Positions 43,163 through 55,013 of a stretch of 64,000 nucleotides of DNA are shown in pieces. Position numbers and translations under genes: made by a program. The DNA comes from Euwallacea fornicatus (Eukaryota > Arthropoda > Insecta > Coleoptera > Curculionidae). The first letter of the stretch is position 1, and every line of letters begins with the position of its first letter. The stretch covers positions 2,852,001-2,916,000 of the forward strand of contig NC_089567.1 of NCBI RefSeq assembly GCF_040115645.1, in the 5' to 3' direction. Under the pieces are notes generated by a model. It was not told where the DNA came from. It worked only from the letters and a program-made list of their open reading frames with translations, and searched no databases.

Positions 43163-44595
43163 CACTGACTTCCAAAAAAAACGCAACTCCAAGAAGAACG
43201 CATTGTATGTATTTGAAATTTTGGTATGATTTTAGACTTATAAAGAGAAAAAAATGATAAAAATTTCAAGTGCGTATTTTAATGCGATATGAAGTTTTTC
43301 TTTACTTTTTTATCTGTGACGATCGTTCTTTTTGCAAATTTTTTTACAGGCGGATAGCGATAAAGGTACTATTGTTAGTACCATATGGAATGTGTGGTAG
43401 TGCAAAATGCCTCGTGTGCGCCAAAATGCAGGTTATTAGCAGTTAACTCCCTTTAAAAGGGGAAGAATTGTTGGTGTGCATGAGACAGGTTTACCTTTCC
43501 GCGAAATTGCACGTAGATTGGATCGAAACGCATCAACAGTGCTAAGAGCTTGGAGACATTGGTCTAACGAAGGGTCAGTAAATCGTCATCGTGGTAGTGG
43601 CCGTCCAAGAATGACGAACCAACGCGAAGACCGGCGACTTCGTCGTTCAGCGACAGGCGCCCCGTTTGAAACAATTCCGTCTCTTGGTGCTAACCTGGTA
43701 GCCACCCTAAATCGAAGGGTCTCCCTTAGTACCATGTATCACAGAATTCGAAGTTTTGGACTAAATTCATATCGTCCTATGCGTCTGCTTCCATTATCAC
43801 GAAACCACAGGGTGGCCCGACTGAAGTTGTGTCGTCTGAGAGTGCAATGGGTGGATGAGTAGAGAAGAATTGTGTTCAGTGATGAGAGCCGATTTTGTTT
43901 GTGGCGATCTGATGGACGGTTACGTGTTGGAAGGCGCAGAGGAGAGCGATTAAATTTGGACTTTTTGGAAAGGCGGCATTCTGGTTTAACACCAGGTGTC
44001 ATGGTTTGGGGTGCCATCCAGTATGATAGTCGGTCTCCTCTTGTTTTCATTTATGATAGATTAAATGCTCAGAGGTACATTAATAGTGTCTTAGAATCGG
44101 TTCTTGTACCATAGATGCACGACCATCCTGGAAGCACATTTCAACAGGATAATGCGCGACCACATGTAGCCAACGATATTTTGAGGTATTTGGAAGCTGA
44201 AAATTTGGATACTTTGCCTTGGCCAGCTCGGTCTCCAGATTTGTCCCCAATAGAGCATGTATAGGATATAAAGGGTCGGAGACTTCAACGTTTAGCTCGC
44301 CCTCCAGAGACCATAGATGAACTCCGCGAGCAGGTGCAAATTACCCGGGATACAATACCACAGGAAGATATTGACAATTTAATTTTAAGCATGCCACGTC
44401 GGTTACAGGAATGTATTAATTTAAGAGGAGATACCACCCATTATTAAATTATTATTAAATTTTTTCACTTATTCACAATAATTTTCTTTTGATATTTTGA
44501 TCGTTTTTATCTATCACCCGACCCAACGTAATGCCAGAATTTCAAACGTGTACGATGTGTCCTTCTTGGTGTTGCGGTTTTTTTGAAAGTCAGTG
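43163..44595 (+). mobile_element. Tc1-like transposon with four TAG codons
   Basis: A 1433-bp element starts CACTGACTTCC, ends GAAAGTCAGTG, and is flanked by TA (43161-43162 and 44596-44597). The inverted repeats cover about 40 bp (ACGCAACTCCAAGAAG on the left and CTTCTTGGTGTTGCGG on the right). The transposase occupies most of the interior. Confidence 0.92.
43407..44447 (+). pseudogene. Tc1 DD34E transposase with four in-frame TAG
   Basis: One continuous frame of 347 codons without any indel. It reads MPRVRQNAG at the start, a helix-turn-helix (PFREIARRLDRNASTVLRAW), VSLSTMYHRIRSFG, FSDESRFCLWRSDG (first Asp), FQQDNARPHVAND (second Asp), ARSPDLSPIEHV (Glu, 34 residues later) and an end at GDTTHY. 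It is interrupted only by TAG at 43437, 43860, 44112 and 44262. The last of these replaces a Trp that most relatives have after EHV. All catalytic residues are kept. I infer a pseudogene by point mutation. Confidence 0.9.
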
Positions 44596-45890
44596 TATAT
44601 TACACGTTTTCTAACCATCCGTCTACACGACAAAATCTCATCAAGATACTCTCTCAGAGCAATAGCAAAACATACTGGTGCATAATCTTGTCGGAATAAA
44701 ATATTATTGATTATTTGTTATCCATTTTCCCTAAAAAAAATTGCGGCGACTGATGGAAATATTTCAATAAGTGCAAGTATAATGCGTTATTTAAGTTTTC
44801 CTCTATGAAAAATGCACCGATGAACAGATATCTGGTTATAGCCATCCCATACATTGAGTTGATGCGGATGTTGTGCATACAGAATCTACATCCAATAAGG
44901 ATTGCCTGTAGACCACTAGCGAGCAATGAAAAGATACATTTAAGCAAAACGTTGCTACATCCCAAAATAAAATTCTAGAAAAGAGTCTATTATCCTAAAT
45001 GTCTTTTTATTGCATCACTTCACAAAATTTCGTCCTGTGATCAAACATTTTTAAACGTGAACTCTTGATGATATTTTTCTAGTTTTAAAAGATTGCTTAC
45101 TGATTTTGCAGATACATCAAATTCATCAACATGTCTGTTGGTTGAATGATGGAATTTTCATCAAGAAATAAAAGAATGTCTAATGCTTTCACGCCACCAG
45201 GAGCTGTTCGGGGTCTTCAATATTTTGTAGCAACTTTCACACTTTCAATTTCTTGAAATGTTTTATTAACCCAACAAACTACACTTATCAATAAGTCAGT
45301 CTGGATATTTTTCATTAAATATGAGGAACACCTCTTCGTAAGTTCTTTTGCGATTTTCATACCCTAAAAAAATGTATAAATTCTTTCCTTCGCAAACAAT
45401 CCATTTTGTGGTATTCTAATTATGGTGGATGTCTCACTACTGAATTCAACCACTAATGAATTCTATGAAAACCAATATATTTTTTATCTAAAAAGTTATT
45501 TAAATTGAACAAGAATTGAAATTTCTACGTCTTGTCATTCTTTTACTCTCTCTCCCAAAGTGAAATAAGAATGGATTTTCTATATAGGAAGCAAAGATTA
45601 ATACTTTTAATTCCTTTAGGATATGGACTTCGTTCTGCTTTTTTTTAGAAAGCTGTACATCCAGTTTTAGTTCTGAGTATACCGTTATATCCCTTATTGA
45701 ATTACCTTTCATTTGATATGCTACAATGGGTACCTTTCGATTTGAAAATAAAATGTTAGCAAAGGGATGAAAAATTTGAAAATCAAAAATAATGCGTTTT
45801 TAAAATCAAATTATACATATTTGAACTTTTTTTTAAATGTCGGTTTTATAAACGTTGCTGTATTTACATATCTCAAACAAAACAGTCCTC

Positions 45891-47042
45891 CCAAAGTGCT
45901 AGTCTATGGCCAAATCTCATGAAACCCAACAATACCACCTCAGCCCACCTAATTCTATCGTCCACACTTCAATCAAAGGATAGTTATGCAATGATCACAA
46001 ATACAATGAGATATTCGAAGGAACTTAAAATAAAACTAAGAGAAACATGAAAAGCAACCCTAAAAATTTGTGAAAACAACGTGCATAATGGGGGTGGGGA
46101 TGGGGATGTTGATGGGGTTGATGGGGGGGGGGGGGGGGGGGCACGTTTTAAAATAAATAATTGTAATTCTGCTACACTAATACTGTACATTAAACTTATT
46201 TAAGATTGACCAATTCTTACTTATTATTGAGCCTTCTTTAGACTGCACCCCGTTAACAGCTAAAACGGTATTCAGATTATAAATGTCCGAATAATTCGCC
46301 CGAAAATACGATCATTGAAATGCTTTCATTAAACATAAATTCACCAGAAAAATAATCTTCGTGTGTCTGAATCGCTGATGTTGACAAAACACATTTCTAA
46401 TGGGAAACGTTTTATTGCCAGAGATTATGTGGCGAATCTGTCGCGAGCAGTCCAGATTTTATTCAGATTGGCTGCCTGTCATCCCGGATTTTCCTGGAGA
46501 CACAAAATATATCCAACTAAATTTATGTTATAAAAGCAATTTCAGTTGCTACTGCTTCTGCTTCATTTGAATCTCGATCAATATTGCTGAAAGCATCTCA
46601 GATTATGTTATAGACAAATTTCGATTTCATGGGAAAAATTATCCTAGGAGAATAACTTCTCGTCTCGGCTCCCACTCATCTCTTTCTGACGTATAAATCG
46701 CAATAAGAATACGAAACAGTGAACAATAATGTTAAATGTGTTACTGTAAATTATCTTACTATAACTAGCTTTACGGTCTTACTATTGTGATTATTGTTAT
46801 AACGCCAACATTGTTAATTGCTCTGTTCCTTTCATAATGTTTACAGTCTATTAAATGGCTGAATAACACCTGTGAGATTAGTACGCCAATTTCCTTTCAG
46901 CATTAATAATTCCACTTGTTAGCTGAGAAGTGAGATTTCACTAGCAATATTGAGTCAAAATAGCAAAATTTCGTTATAATTATGAATAATTTGGTAAAAA
47001 TTATTCTAACATGAATACTTCCTATTTCGTAACTTATAAGGC
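45891..47042. other. Intergenic, G-rich tract only
   Basis: Apart from the G-rich tract at 46089-46141 nothing is recognised. A 68-codon minus frame at 45984-46190 is explained by that tract (a run of Pro). Confidence 0.4.
46089..46141 (+). repeat. G-rich tract ending in 19 consecutive G
   Basis: Blocks of four to five G are separated by T or AT, then a run of 19 G at 46123-46141. It could form a G-quadruplex. The run length may also be an assembly uncertainty. Confidence 0.85.
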
Positions 47043-47908
47043 TATAGGGTGATTAATTGGGAATGGGATATGGCAAAATCCGAGATAGGGTGATACCAAA
47101 ATATGACGATTGAGCCCAACGTGCCCTATTTCAATGTTGCGTGTTTCACAACTACAGGATGTTGAACATTGAAATTTTATTTGAAAATTTCTGATTAACT
47201 CTTTAGGTTTTCACAACACCAATATTAGTATACTTGGGTTTTGTGATATGCCAAGTAGGATTTTTTGTCTAATTTTTACGGAGCTCCTAAAGGGCGCTAG
47301 TTACAAGTCACCCTTTTGGAACTTTTGGTCATATTTTTTATGACTGCAGCTTAGGTCACATTCTATTCAACATAACAAAAGAATGTCTATTTTTATTCAA
47401 AAAGGTATTCACGTTTAATACCGATATCTCTGTTCGTTTACGAGATTTTTATCCATAAGCTAATTCGTTTAGCATCATTTCAAATTATTGATTAATTTAA
47501 AATAATAATAATGAAAAAATTGAATCTTCCAATTATTAAAAAAATATAAGGTCATTAACAAATGTAAAATACGTCTTATTATAAAATCCATTTGACCAAA
47601 AACACAAATCATAACGCAAATCTCACTAAGGGATAAGTCATTATCCCTTTGTATTGTTACTTTTAAATTACAACTGCTGACTTAGAAAGAGGAACTGACA
47701 CAAAAATAGTCTAATTACTTTAACAAGCTGAAGTATCAATAACTAAGTAATGTGTTCCTATGTGAGTGAACCACAACCACCACCGTTTTTGACTATTTAA
47801 AATGGTGTAACTCGAATTAGCTCTTGAATGATAATTTTGTAAATGAAAGGAGATATAAGAATTAAACGGGAATATCTTTTTTAACCAAAAATAGGCGCTC
47901 TGTCATTA

Positions 47909-48535
47909 TACAGGGTGAGTCGAGAGGATCGTGCCAAACTTCAGGAGCGTGTTGTACATGAAAAATAAATGTAAAAAAACTCAAATGTTGTTATCCGATT
48001 TTCGTTTGTTTACAAGTTATAGCGTAAATAAAATTAAAACATAAAATTTAAAAAATTTATAAATTTCATAAGAAATTCCATAAATTAACGTTTGGATATC
48101 GTAGTAAATGTTCAAAAATATTGCCATTAACTTCTAAACATTTTCGGCTTCGTCTATGAAGAGCATTCGTTGCGCTCCTGATTGTTTCATGTCTTTCTTC
48201 AATAGCAGCTGCAGCATTTCTAATGCGTTGAATTAGTGCATCTTGAGTGTCCACTTTTACTCTGTACACTTCAGTTTTAAACCAACCCCACAAACAATAG
48301 TCTAGTGGTGTCAGGTCTGGAGACCTTGGAGGCCAACTAATAAGGCCACCACGACCAATCCAACGTCCAGGAAAGGTACGTTTATGGTAAATAAAATCCT
48401 AGTTAAAACATTTTATTTACGCTATAATTTGTAAACAAACGAAAATCGGATAACAACATTTGAATTTTTTTACATTTATTTTTCATGTACAACACGCTCC
48501 TGAAGTTTGGGACGATCCTCCCGACTGACCCTGTA
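47909..48535 (-). mobile_element. Internally deleted D,D41D-type element
   Basis: A 627-bp unit starts TACAGGGTGAGTCGAGAGG and ends CCCGACTGACCCTGTA. The arms are about 130 bp, nearly perfect inverted repeats. It retains only the C-terminal end of a transposase. The left TA is at 47907-47908, and the right duplicate is TT. Confidence 0.88.
48066..48385 (-). pseudogene. Transposase C-terminal remnant, open
   Basis: Read from 48385 downward: TFPGRWIGRGGLISWPPRSP, DLTPLDYCLWGWFKTEVYRV (third Asp), then DALIQRIRNAAAAIEERHE and an end at NGNIFEHLLRYPNVNLWNFL. The retained part has no stop, so this deletion derivative is relatively fresh. The first two catalytic blocks are missing. The true end of the frame may lie before the inverted repeat. 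Confidence 0.85.
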
Positions 48536-48845
48536 TTGAATAGAATTTGACTTTAGTTACACTCATAAAAATATGACCGACTACACTGAAGCGGTAGGTG
48601 ATAAATAGCGCCCTCTAGGAAGTAAGTAAAAATTAGACCAAATTCTTACTTGGCATTTTACAAAACCTAAGTATACTAGTTTTGGTATGGATGCTATGAA
48701 AACGCAAAAAGTTAATGAGGAATTTTAAAATAAAATTTCAACCTTTAACGCCTTGTAATTCCGATACAAGCGACATTGGTACAAAGTATGTTCGGTCCAA
48801 TCGTCATATTTTGGTGTGCTCTATCTAAATTTAACCATGTCCCAT

Positions 48846-50402
48846 TATGATGCAATTTGCATGCAAGAATAAAAGTAAGTCTCTGATGTTGAGAAATCTA
48901 TCAGCTGATTATAAGAATTTTGCTATCTCAGACTCTCACTGGCTGCAACCTAGCAATACCGTTAGATGTGACCACAATAATTAGGCCGTAAACATGTCTA
49001 CTTTTTCCATAAAAAAATTATTTGTATTTCTACAACTCTTTGCTTTATCAATAAACCATAAAAGGCTAAACCATATTACTTTAACCATGATTAATCAGTT
49101 ACCTATTTTAAATATTTATGTCTAAAATCCAGCACAAAATTTCGGTCTCTGTATAGGGCCTGGATTCATAAACTCGATATTGGATTAAGGCTTTGGTGCG
49201 AGCTCCGAACGTCAGCGCTGTATTCGCAGCATAGCTTGACAGTCCAATTTATATTTTTGAAAATGGACTTGGTGTTGTGCTGCGGGCCAAGTTCAGTTAT
49301 TCATCGGCTAGATCTGGAACCCCATGGGATTAGCCAGAAGAGAATATCCCTCTCTTTGCGTTCACAAAAAACTTCTATAACGTCGTTGGACCAAGCGCGA
49401 GGGCTCTGAGCACTGCTACATTCCATTTTTCTTCTATCCCGTAGCTTCACTCCGCTTGGTCAACCGTAATCACGTGCAGAAAACTATTATTTCCCGCGCT
49501 AGTTAGGCAAATAACTTAACTGATAGAAAGTTAAACTTTTTGTTTCCAAGTTGTTTCCACTAAGCAGATCCAGTTCCAAAACTCGTCGGGATCATTTCCT
49601 AACAGATTCCCCCCGGACATGGAAAACACAAAGAAATTAATCGTCAAGAGCTCAAATTTGCACGAGTTACTTTTTTGTTTCGTTCCTTTACTGGAATGAC
49701 GTCATATAGTAAATAGGAAACCGAATGTAAAAATTAAGATGATATTTTGTCTGTCTTAAAGTAATTTCAAAAATTCTTGTTAGGTGTAGTGCCTCTTGAC
49801 TTGAATCGCCAATAACATGATCCATGGCATAAACAATAGTGCTGTTCCAGTCATGAGTGATGTTACCTACCCTGAACTAACCTAAATCACATGTTGCTAA
49901 ATCTTAATAAATATTATGTGAAATATTTACTTTTAACAAACCGCGGAAAATGTTGAAAAAATACGGAAAAGCAACGAAGAACTAATATAAATCTCTAATA
50001 AAACTATTCAGGAGGTAAAACAACAAGAAGAGAAATTCGCAATCTTTTCACGAAACAGCCAATCCTAAGGCTTCCTATACACCTGAACATTTCACTGAAC
50101 AACGAACTGATCGGCGAACGGAATCGCAAACTGAACGATCAACGTAACGTGTTTACGGTGTAGCTTTCAAAGAGGTTAACACGCACTTTCGTTAACATTC
50201 GGGAAACAATTGACAAGTGATGAGAACTCCGCAAACCATTTGCCAAACAGAAATGATTGACGAACTGGTTCGCAAACGCCCTTATGGCTGTCTCCAAACA
50301 TTGTTTAGTTTGCCGTATAGTCGCTTTTATGGTTTGTTATTCGACGACAAGTTTACGCCTGAGCCAAGGAAATATTCAGTCCTTTGAAGCCATTTTACAA
50401 TA
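48846..50402. other. Intergenic stretch, no recognised gene
   Basis: No element pair or protein motif. The segment at 50090-50290 is rich in CGAAC/GTTCG-like words in both orientations, but I could not define a repeat unit. Confidence 0.35.
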
Positions 50403-52110
50403 TACAGGGTGTTACATAGAAAAGCGTCCCCTCTGAATATCTTTACTGTTGTTTGTTAAACAAAAAAAAGGTTAAACAACGTCAGCTTTGATAGGGAAGG
50501 GGAAATCATTTGATGAAAATGTTCTTTTTGAAATATCATCCTTCCACCCTTGGGAACCACCTTTTGGAAATTTCCAAATTGGAAGAGGGCTTGGCAAATT
50601 TAAGGTTAGGAAGCAAGTTGGCTATCATTCAATGGAATGTTAAAGAATGCCCTATCACTCTTTGGTATTTATTAAGTATAACCTTGGGATATTTGAACCA
50701 TGCAACACTACTCCCTTGAACAACGCACTTTAATTATCAAAATGGTAAAAATTTTATTGTATCGCTTCGTAAAATTCGTTAATGTTTTTCTCGTAATCAG
50801 GCTCCTTCTGAAACTATTATGTGCAATTTAGTGGCGAAATTGGAAGCACACGGTACTGTTTGTGAACTAAAACCAAAATAATATGCTCACAATGGTCGTA
50901 CTGCTGAAAACATAACCACTGTAAAGCAAAGTGTTGAAGATGAGCCTGAAACATGAACTTGTTGTCATTCTCTACAATTGGCCATCCTTAGAGTCACTTT
51001 GCGTAACATCCTGTATACGAATCTGCACCTTCATGTTTATAAGGTCCAGTTAACACAAAAATCAAAACCGCCCGATTATCGTTTACGTCGAACATTTGTT
51101 GACTGGTTATTCGAAAAATTGCAATTTTGCTAATAAAATCAGCTTCAGTGATGAAGTCCGTTTTCATTTGAATGACTATATGAACAAGCAAAATTATCGC
51201 TTGTGGGGTCGGAAAATCGAAGAGCCATTATTGAACAACCATTGCATCCCAGAAAAGTGACTGGTGTGGTTTGTGGTCAGGAGGAGTAATTGGTCCCTAC
51301 TTCTTTGAAAATGAGCAAGGTAATGCCGTTACCGTCAATAGCGTGCGTTACCAAACCATGATAAATAATTTGTTATACCCCCAGTTAGGTGATATTAATA
51401 CAGACGACTTATAGTTTCAACAGGATGGTGCTTCAAGCCGTATAACACAGCAAACAATAGCATTATTGAATTCAAACTTTGATGATTACGCCCTTTTTTA
51501 ATTTTGATGGTGTCAATTGGCCTGCAAGATCGTACGATCTAAAATCTTTGGACTTATTTCTTTGGGGCTATCTATAAGATAGTTTTTATGTGAACCACCC
51601 AGAAACGACTGATGATTTTAAAAATGAAATTCATCGTTTTATTGCTGAGATAAGTATACTTTTATTGAAAAAAGTGCTTCAAAATTTCATCAAAAGAATT
51701 AACCTGAACTAACCTGCAAACGCGCTAGAGGAGGTCGTTTGTCTGATATTATATTCCATGAATAGCTCCCATGGTTCTGCTTTACATTGGTATCAATAAA
51801 ACTGAATTCACAAAAAAAAACGTTTTTTAAGCTAATTTATTTCCTAACCTCAAATTTGCTTACCTTCTATTACAACTTGTTTGAAGGATAATTTCATTCT
51901 CTGCATGGTGAAGCTCCTATTTTTTATTTTTGTATGTCGATCTTATAGGAATTAAACAAATACCAAACAACTTGATTTTAGTCATGAGTGTTATTGTAAC
52001 GTATGTTGAAAATGTAGAGTTAGAGTCAAACCTCAACGTCAAACCGACCTCAACGTCCCAAATGTATCAATAATAATAACATTTCTACATTACATTTGAA
52101 ACTAATAAAC
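50403..52110 (+). mobile_element. Decayed D,D41D-type element
   Basis: The left end is TACAGGGTGTTACATAG at 50403, preceded by TA. The arms are partly preserved: GGCAAATTTAAGGTTAGGAA near 50595 pairs with TTCCTAACCTCAAATTTGC near 51840. The right terminus is not resolved and lies somewhere near 52050-52110. Confidence 0.65.
50697..51780 (+). pseudogene. Decayed D,D41D-type transposase
   Basis: Readable in pieces across frames: MQHYSLEQRTLIIKMV start, VAKLEAHGTVCELKPK region, GRTAENITTVKQSVEDEPE, ISFSDEVRFHLNDYMNKQNY (first Asp, near 51135-51195), RLWGRKIEEP, a second-Asp block near 51418 (FQQDGASSR, frame-shifted), GVNWPARSYDLKSLDLFLWG near 51510-51570 (third Asp), and an end near GGRLSDIIFHE at 51730. 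There are numerous stops and frameshifts. Confidence 0.78.
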
Positions 52111-52129
52111 CCAAATATTTTTGGAAAAA

Positions 52130-53640
52130 AAATTTATTGATATTTCTCCCTGCACTAAGTGACTTTAGTACTTCGTGGCAAGACATCACTTCGCAGTTCG
52201 TCCAATTTTTAATTTGATTAAAATGGTTTACCCGTTACGAGAAAAGATCGAGACTGCGAGTCTGCATTACAAAAACAATAATTCTGCAAAAGCAGCAGCT
52301 AATATCTTCAAGTTAGATCAACCTTAAAAAATGGTATGCCAGCCTTATGTATCTAAGTTGCTAATGAAATTCACTGAGACTGGGTCCGTCTAAAGTAAAA
52401 AAACACGAAATTGACCGCCCAATGAAAGGCGATGAAGTCGAAATTGCCGTCCTGGAACATATTCAAATGGACAACAGCACGTCTGCACGAAACATCCCTG
52501 AGAAATCCGGCATTTCAAAAAGTATTGTTTATAGAATTTTAAAAGAAGTAATATTCCATCTTTATGTCATAAAACTAGTACAGAAATTAAATTAGAATAA
52601 TTTCGACCATAAATTAGAATTCTGCAAATCCTTTAGTAACATGTTACTGTTAAACAGATATTCATTGTATAATACGATATTTTCTGATGAATCTTTGTTC
52701 TATCTAAACAGTAAAATTAACAGACGTAACTATCGTTACTGGAGTGACTTCAATCCTCATTTGTTCTGAGAGGCTCATACTCAACAATATCGAAAATTTA
52801 ACGTTTGAGCAGGGATTTTGGTTGATCATGTCGTTTCTCATTTCAGGAAACTTAAATGGAAAAAACCTTCTATATTCAAACTTCAACAAGATGCCATATT
52901 TCCTTGGATAACTGAAACACTTGAACAAGATCCCCAATTCTTAGAACCAGAATTACTTTTTCAACAAGACAAAGTGCCTTCGCCCTACACTACTGCCGTC
53001 CGACAATTTCTAGATAAATATTTTCCTGAAAGATGGACTGGCGGAAGAGGTTGAGTGGAATGGACCGCGAGATCCCCTAAGCTTAGCTCTCTGGATTTTT
53101 TCTTATGGAGACGTTTGGAAACCAAAATCTATAATACACAATTTAATTCCCTCGAAAAGTTACGTGCCCGAATCGTTGAAGAATGCAGGTCGATAACATC
53201 AGAAATGTTAGGTAATGCACGACGACGTTTTGAAGCTCAACTGTACACGTGCGTAGAAGTCAATGGATGTTACTTTTAACGTTTCCAGCAATGAAATAAA
53301 TAAAGTATCAGCAAAAGTTATTAAAATCAAGTTATTTGACTTTTGTTTAATTTCTACAAGACCGACGTACAAACATAAAATCTTGATCATATAGAGAATA
53401 AAATTACCTCTCACACAAGGTATAACGCAACTCCTCTTCCAATTTGAAATTTTCAACAGGGTGGTTCCCAGAAGTAGAATGGTGACATTTCGAAAACCAC
53501 CTTTTTACCAAATGATGATACCCACCTTATCAACGTTGACGTGTTTTACAGTCTATTTTTTTAACAAATAACAGAAAAGTTATTCAGGATGAACATTTTT
53601 CCCTGGCATACCTTGTACACGTAAAATAACATTCTTGGGT
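52130..53640 (+). mobile_element. Decayed D,D41D-type element
   Basis: Holds a long transposase remnant (52223-53279). ACCTTGTAC at about 53612 may be the degenerate right end. The left end is not clear. It abuts the element at 50403 on the left and the mariner at 53733 on the right. Confidence 0.6.
52223..53279 (+). pseudogene. D,D41D-type transposase, near full length
   Basis: Starts MVYPLREKIETASLHYKNNN (a helix-turn-helix domain). It continues EVEIAVLEHIQMDNSTSARN, EFCKSFS, IFSDESLFYLNSKINRRNYR (first Asp near 52685), DHVVSHFRKLKW-like sequence, ELLFQQDKVPSPYTTAVRQF (second Asp), RWTGGRG, a TGA, and WTARSPKLSSLDFFLWRRLE (third Asp). It ends YTCVEVNGCYF at 53276. Forty-one codons lie between the second and third Asp, including the stop. 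Several frameshifts break the first half, and the last 150 codons have only the one stop. Confidence 0.82.
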
Positions 53641-53732
53641 GACGTCAATTTTTGCCTAGATCAGTATGCGAGTGACAAAAAAGAAACGATAACATGCCAA
53701 GATGTAGCCACCGAGGGCTCTTATCCAAACTA

Positions 53733-55011
53733 TCGGGTTGTTCGATAGTTAATGTCGTTTTATTCTCATAGATGGCTTAATTTATACATGTCGAGTAATA
53801 GTGATCTCGTCGCTTGTATGCCATTTTAAAGGTTATGTTTTAGACTTTTTTCGATCGAAAACTGAACGTGATTAGTAAACAAGAAGTTGTTTGAAATTTA
53901 AGTTGAAGATGGACGATCGAAGTGAGCATTATCGACACATTTTATTATTTCACTTTCGAAAGGGCAAAAATGCAGTACAAGCTCAGAAGAAATTGTGTGA
54001 AGTTTATGGTGAGAACTGCCTTACCGAACACCAGCTCCAGCGTTGGTTTTCTCGCTTTCGTTCCGGAAATTTTAATGTCCAAGATGCACCACACACTGGA
54101 CGCCCAATCGCCATTGATAACGATAAAATAAATGTCTTAATCGAAGCTAATAGACGTATGACAACTCGAGATATAGCAGAAAAGTTGAACATATCCAATT
54201 CAACCGTTACTCTGCATTTAAAAAAGCTTGGGTACGTTAGCAAATTGGACGTTTGGGTTTCTCACGAATTGAAGGAAATTCACCTCATCCAACGCATTAA
54301 TATACGCGATTCTTTGCTGGATCGTAACCAAAACGACCCACTTCTAAGAAGAGTCATAACGGGTGATGAAAAATGGATTGTCTATGATAACGTAGTCCGA
54401 AAACGATCATGGACCAAACAAGACAAACCTGCGCAATCGACGTCCAAAGCCAATATTCATCAAAAGAAGATTTTGCTATCGGTGTGGTGGGACTACAAGG
54501 GTATTCTTTATTTTGAACTGCTTCCGAGAAACCAAACTATTGATTCGAATGTTTACTGTCGTCAGCTATCGGAATTGAACGAAGAAATCAAAAGAAAACC
54601 TCCTGAACCCGCCAATCGCAAAGGGGTACTGTTCCATCATGATAACGCTAGACCCCATACGTCTTCAATAACGCGTCAAAAATTAATGGAACTAAATTGG
54701 GAACTGATACCTCATCCACCATATAGTCCTGACTTGGCGCCATCAGATTATTATTTGTTTCGTTCTCTTCAAAATCATTTGAATGGTAAAAATTTCGATT
54801 CTGATCAAGCCGTTAAAAATGAGTAAAATCATTTTTTTACTTCAAAAAATCAAGGCTTTTTCGAACGCGGAATTTTCCAACTTGCCGAAAGATGGCGAAA
54901 GGTCATCCACCAAGATGGCCACTACATCCTCGATTAATATTTGTTATTAATATAAGTATATTCACTTTGAAAAAACATAAAAAACACGACATTAATTATC
55001 GAACAACCCAA
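53733..55011 (+). mobile_element. mariner transposon, one nonsense from intact
   Basis: A 1279-bp element is flanked by TA (53731-53732 and 55012-55013). The ends are TCGGGTTGTTCGATAG on the left and TATCGAACAACCCAA on the right, inverted repeats of about 28 bp. The length is standard for mariner. The transposase fills the interior. Confidence 0.94.
53909..54937 (+). pseudogene. mariner DD34D transposase with one stop
   Basis: Start at MDDRSEHYRHILLFHFRKG (53909). An upstream in-frame ATG at 53891 is less likely. It has the paired helix-turn-helix (YGENCLTEHQLQRWFSRFRS and MTTRDIAEKLNISNSTVTLH), TGDEKWIVYDN (first Asp), FHHDNARPHTSS (second Asp) and PPYSPDLAPSDYYLF (third Asp, 34 residues later). 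A TAA at 54824-54826 stops it after AVKNE. The same frame continues NHFFTSKNQGFFERGIFQLA to the normal end GHYILD at about 54937. All catalytic residues are kept. The stop removes about 37 residues. Confidence 0.92.
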
Positions 55012-55013
55012 TA

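Larger units (their letters stand above)
42950..45330 (-). pseudogene. Decayed D,D41D-type transposase (split)
   Basis: Read downward: GRPRTAPGGVKALDIL-like start near 45225 (RPRTAPGGVKALDILLFLDE), KFCEVMQ, SRILFWDVATFCLNVS (first-Asp block, Asp kept), MYGMAITRYLFIGAFFIEEN near 44800, then RQDYAPVCFAIALREYLDEI (second Asp). The reading then crosses the Tc1 insertion and continues ISRFYTP and FFLWIHLKG, where the third Asp is lost to a stop or substitution. Many stops are present, and this is an old copy. Confidence 0.75.
42600..45890 (-). mobile_element. Old D,D41D-type element carrying a Tc1
   Basis: The arms at about 42610-42860 and 45640-45880 are inverted copies (for example TTATTTTCAAATGAAAAGG on the left and CCTTTCGATTTGAAAATAAA on the right). 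Exact ends are not resolved. Between them lies a degenerate minus-strand transposase, interrupted at 43161-43162 by the element at 43163-44595. Without that insert it is about 1.85 kb. Confidence 0.75.
47043..48845. mobile_element. Outer palindromic element, unassigned
   Basis: The arms at about 47050-47400 and 48535-48845 are inverted copies (ACCAAAATATGACGATTG on the left and CAATCGTCATATTTTGGTG on the right, also GGCGCTAG and CTAGAGGGCGC-type matches). The ends are not sharp. No transposase of its own is visible. The element at 47909-48535 sits between the arms. Confidence 0.7.

Noticed and set aside
45984..46190. Proline-rich small protein
   Set aside because: The Pro run is simply the translation of the G tract on the opposite strand.
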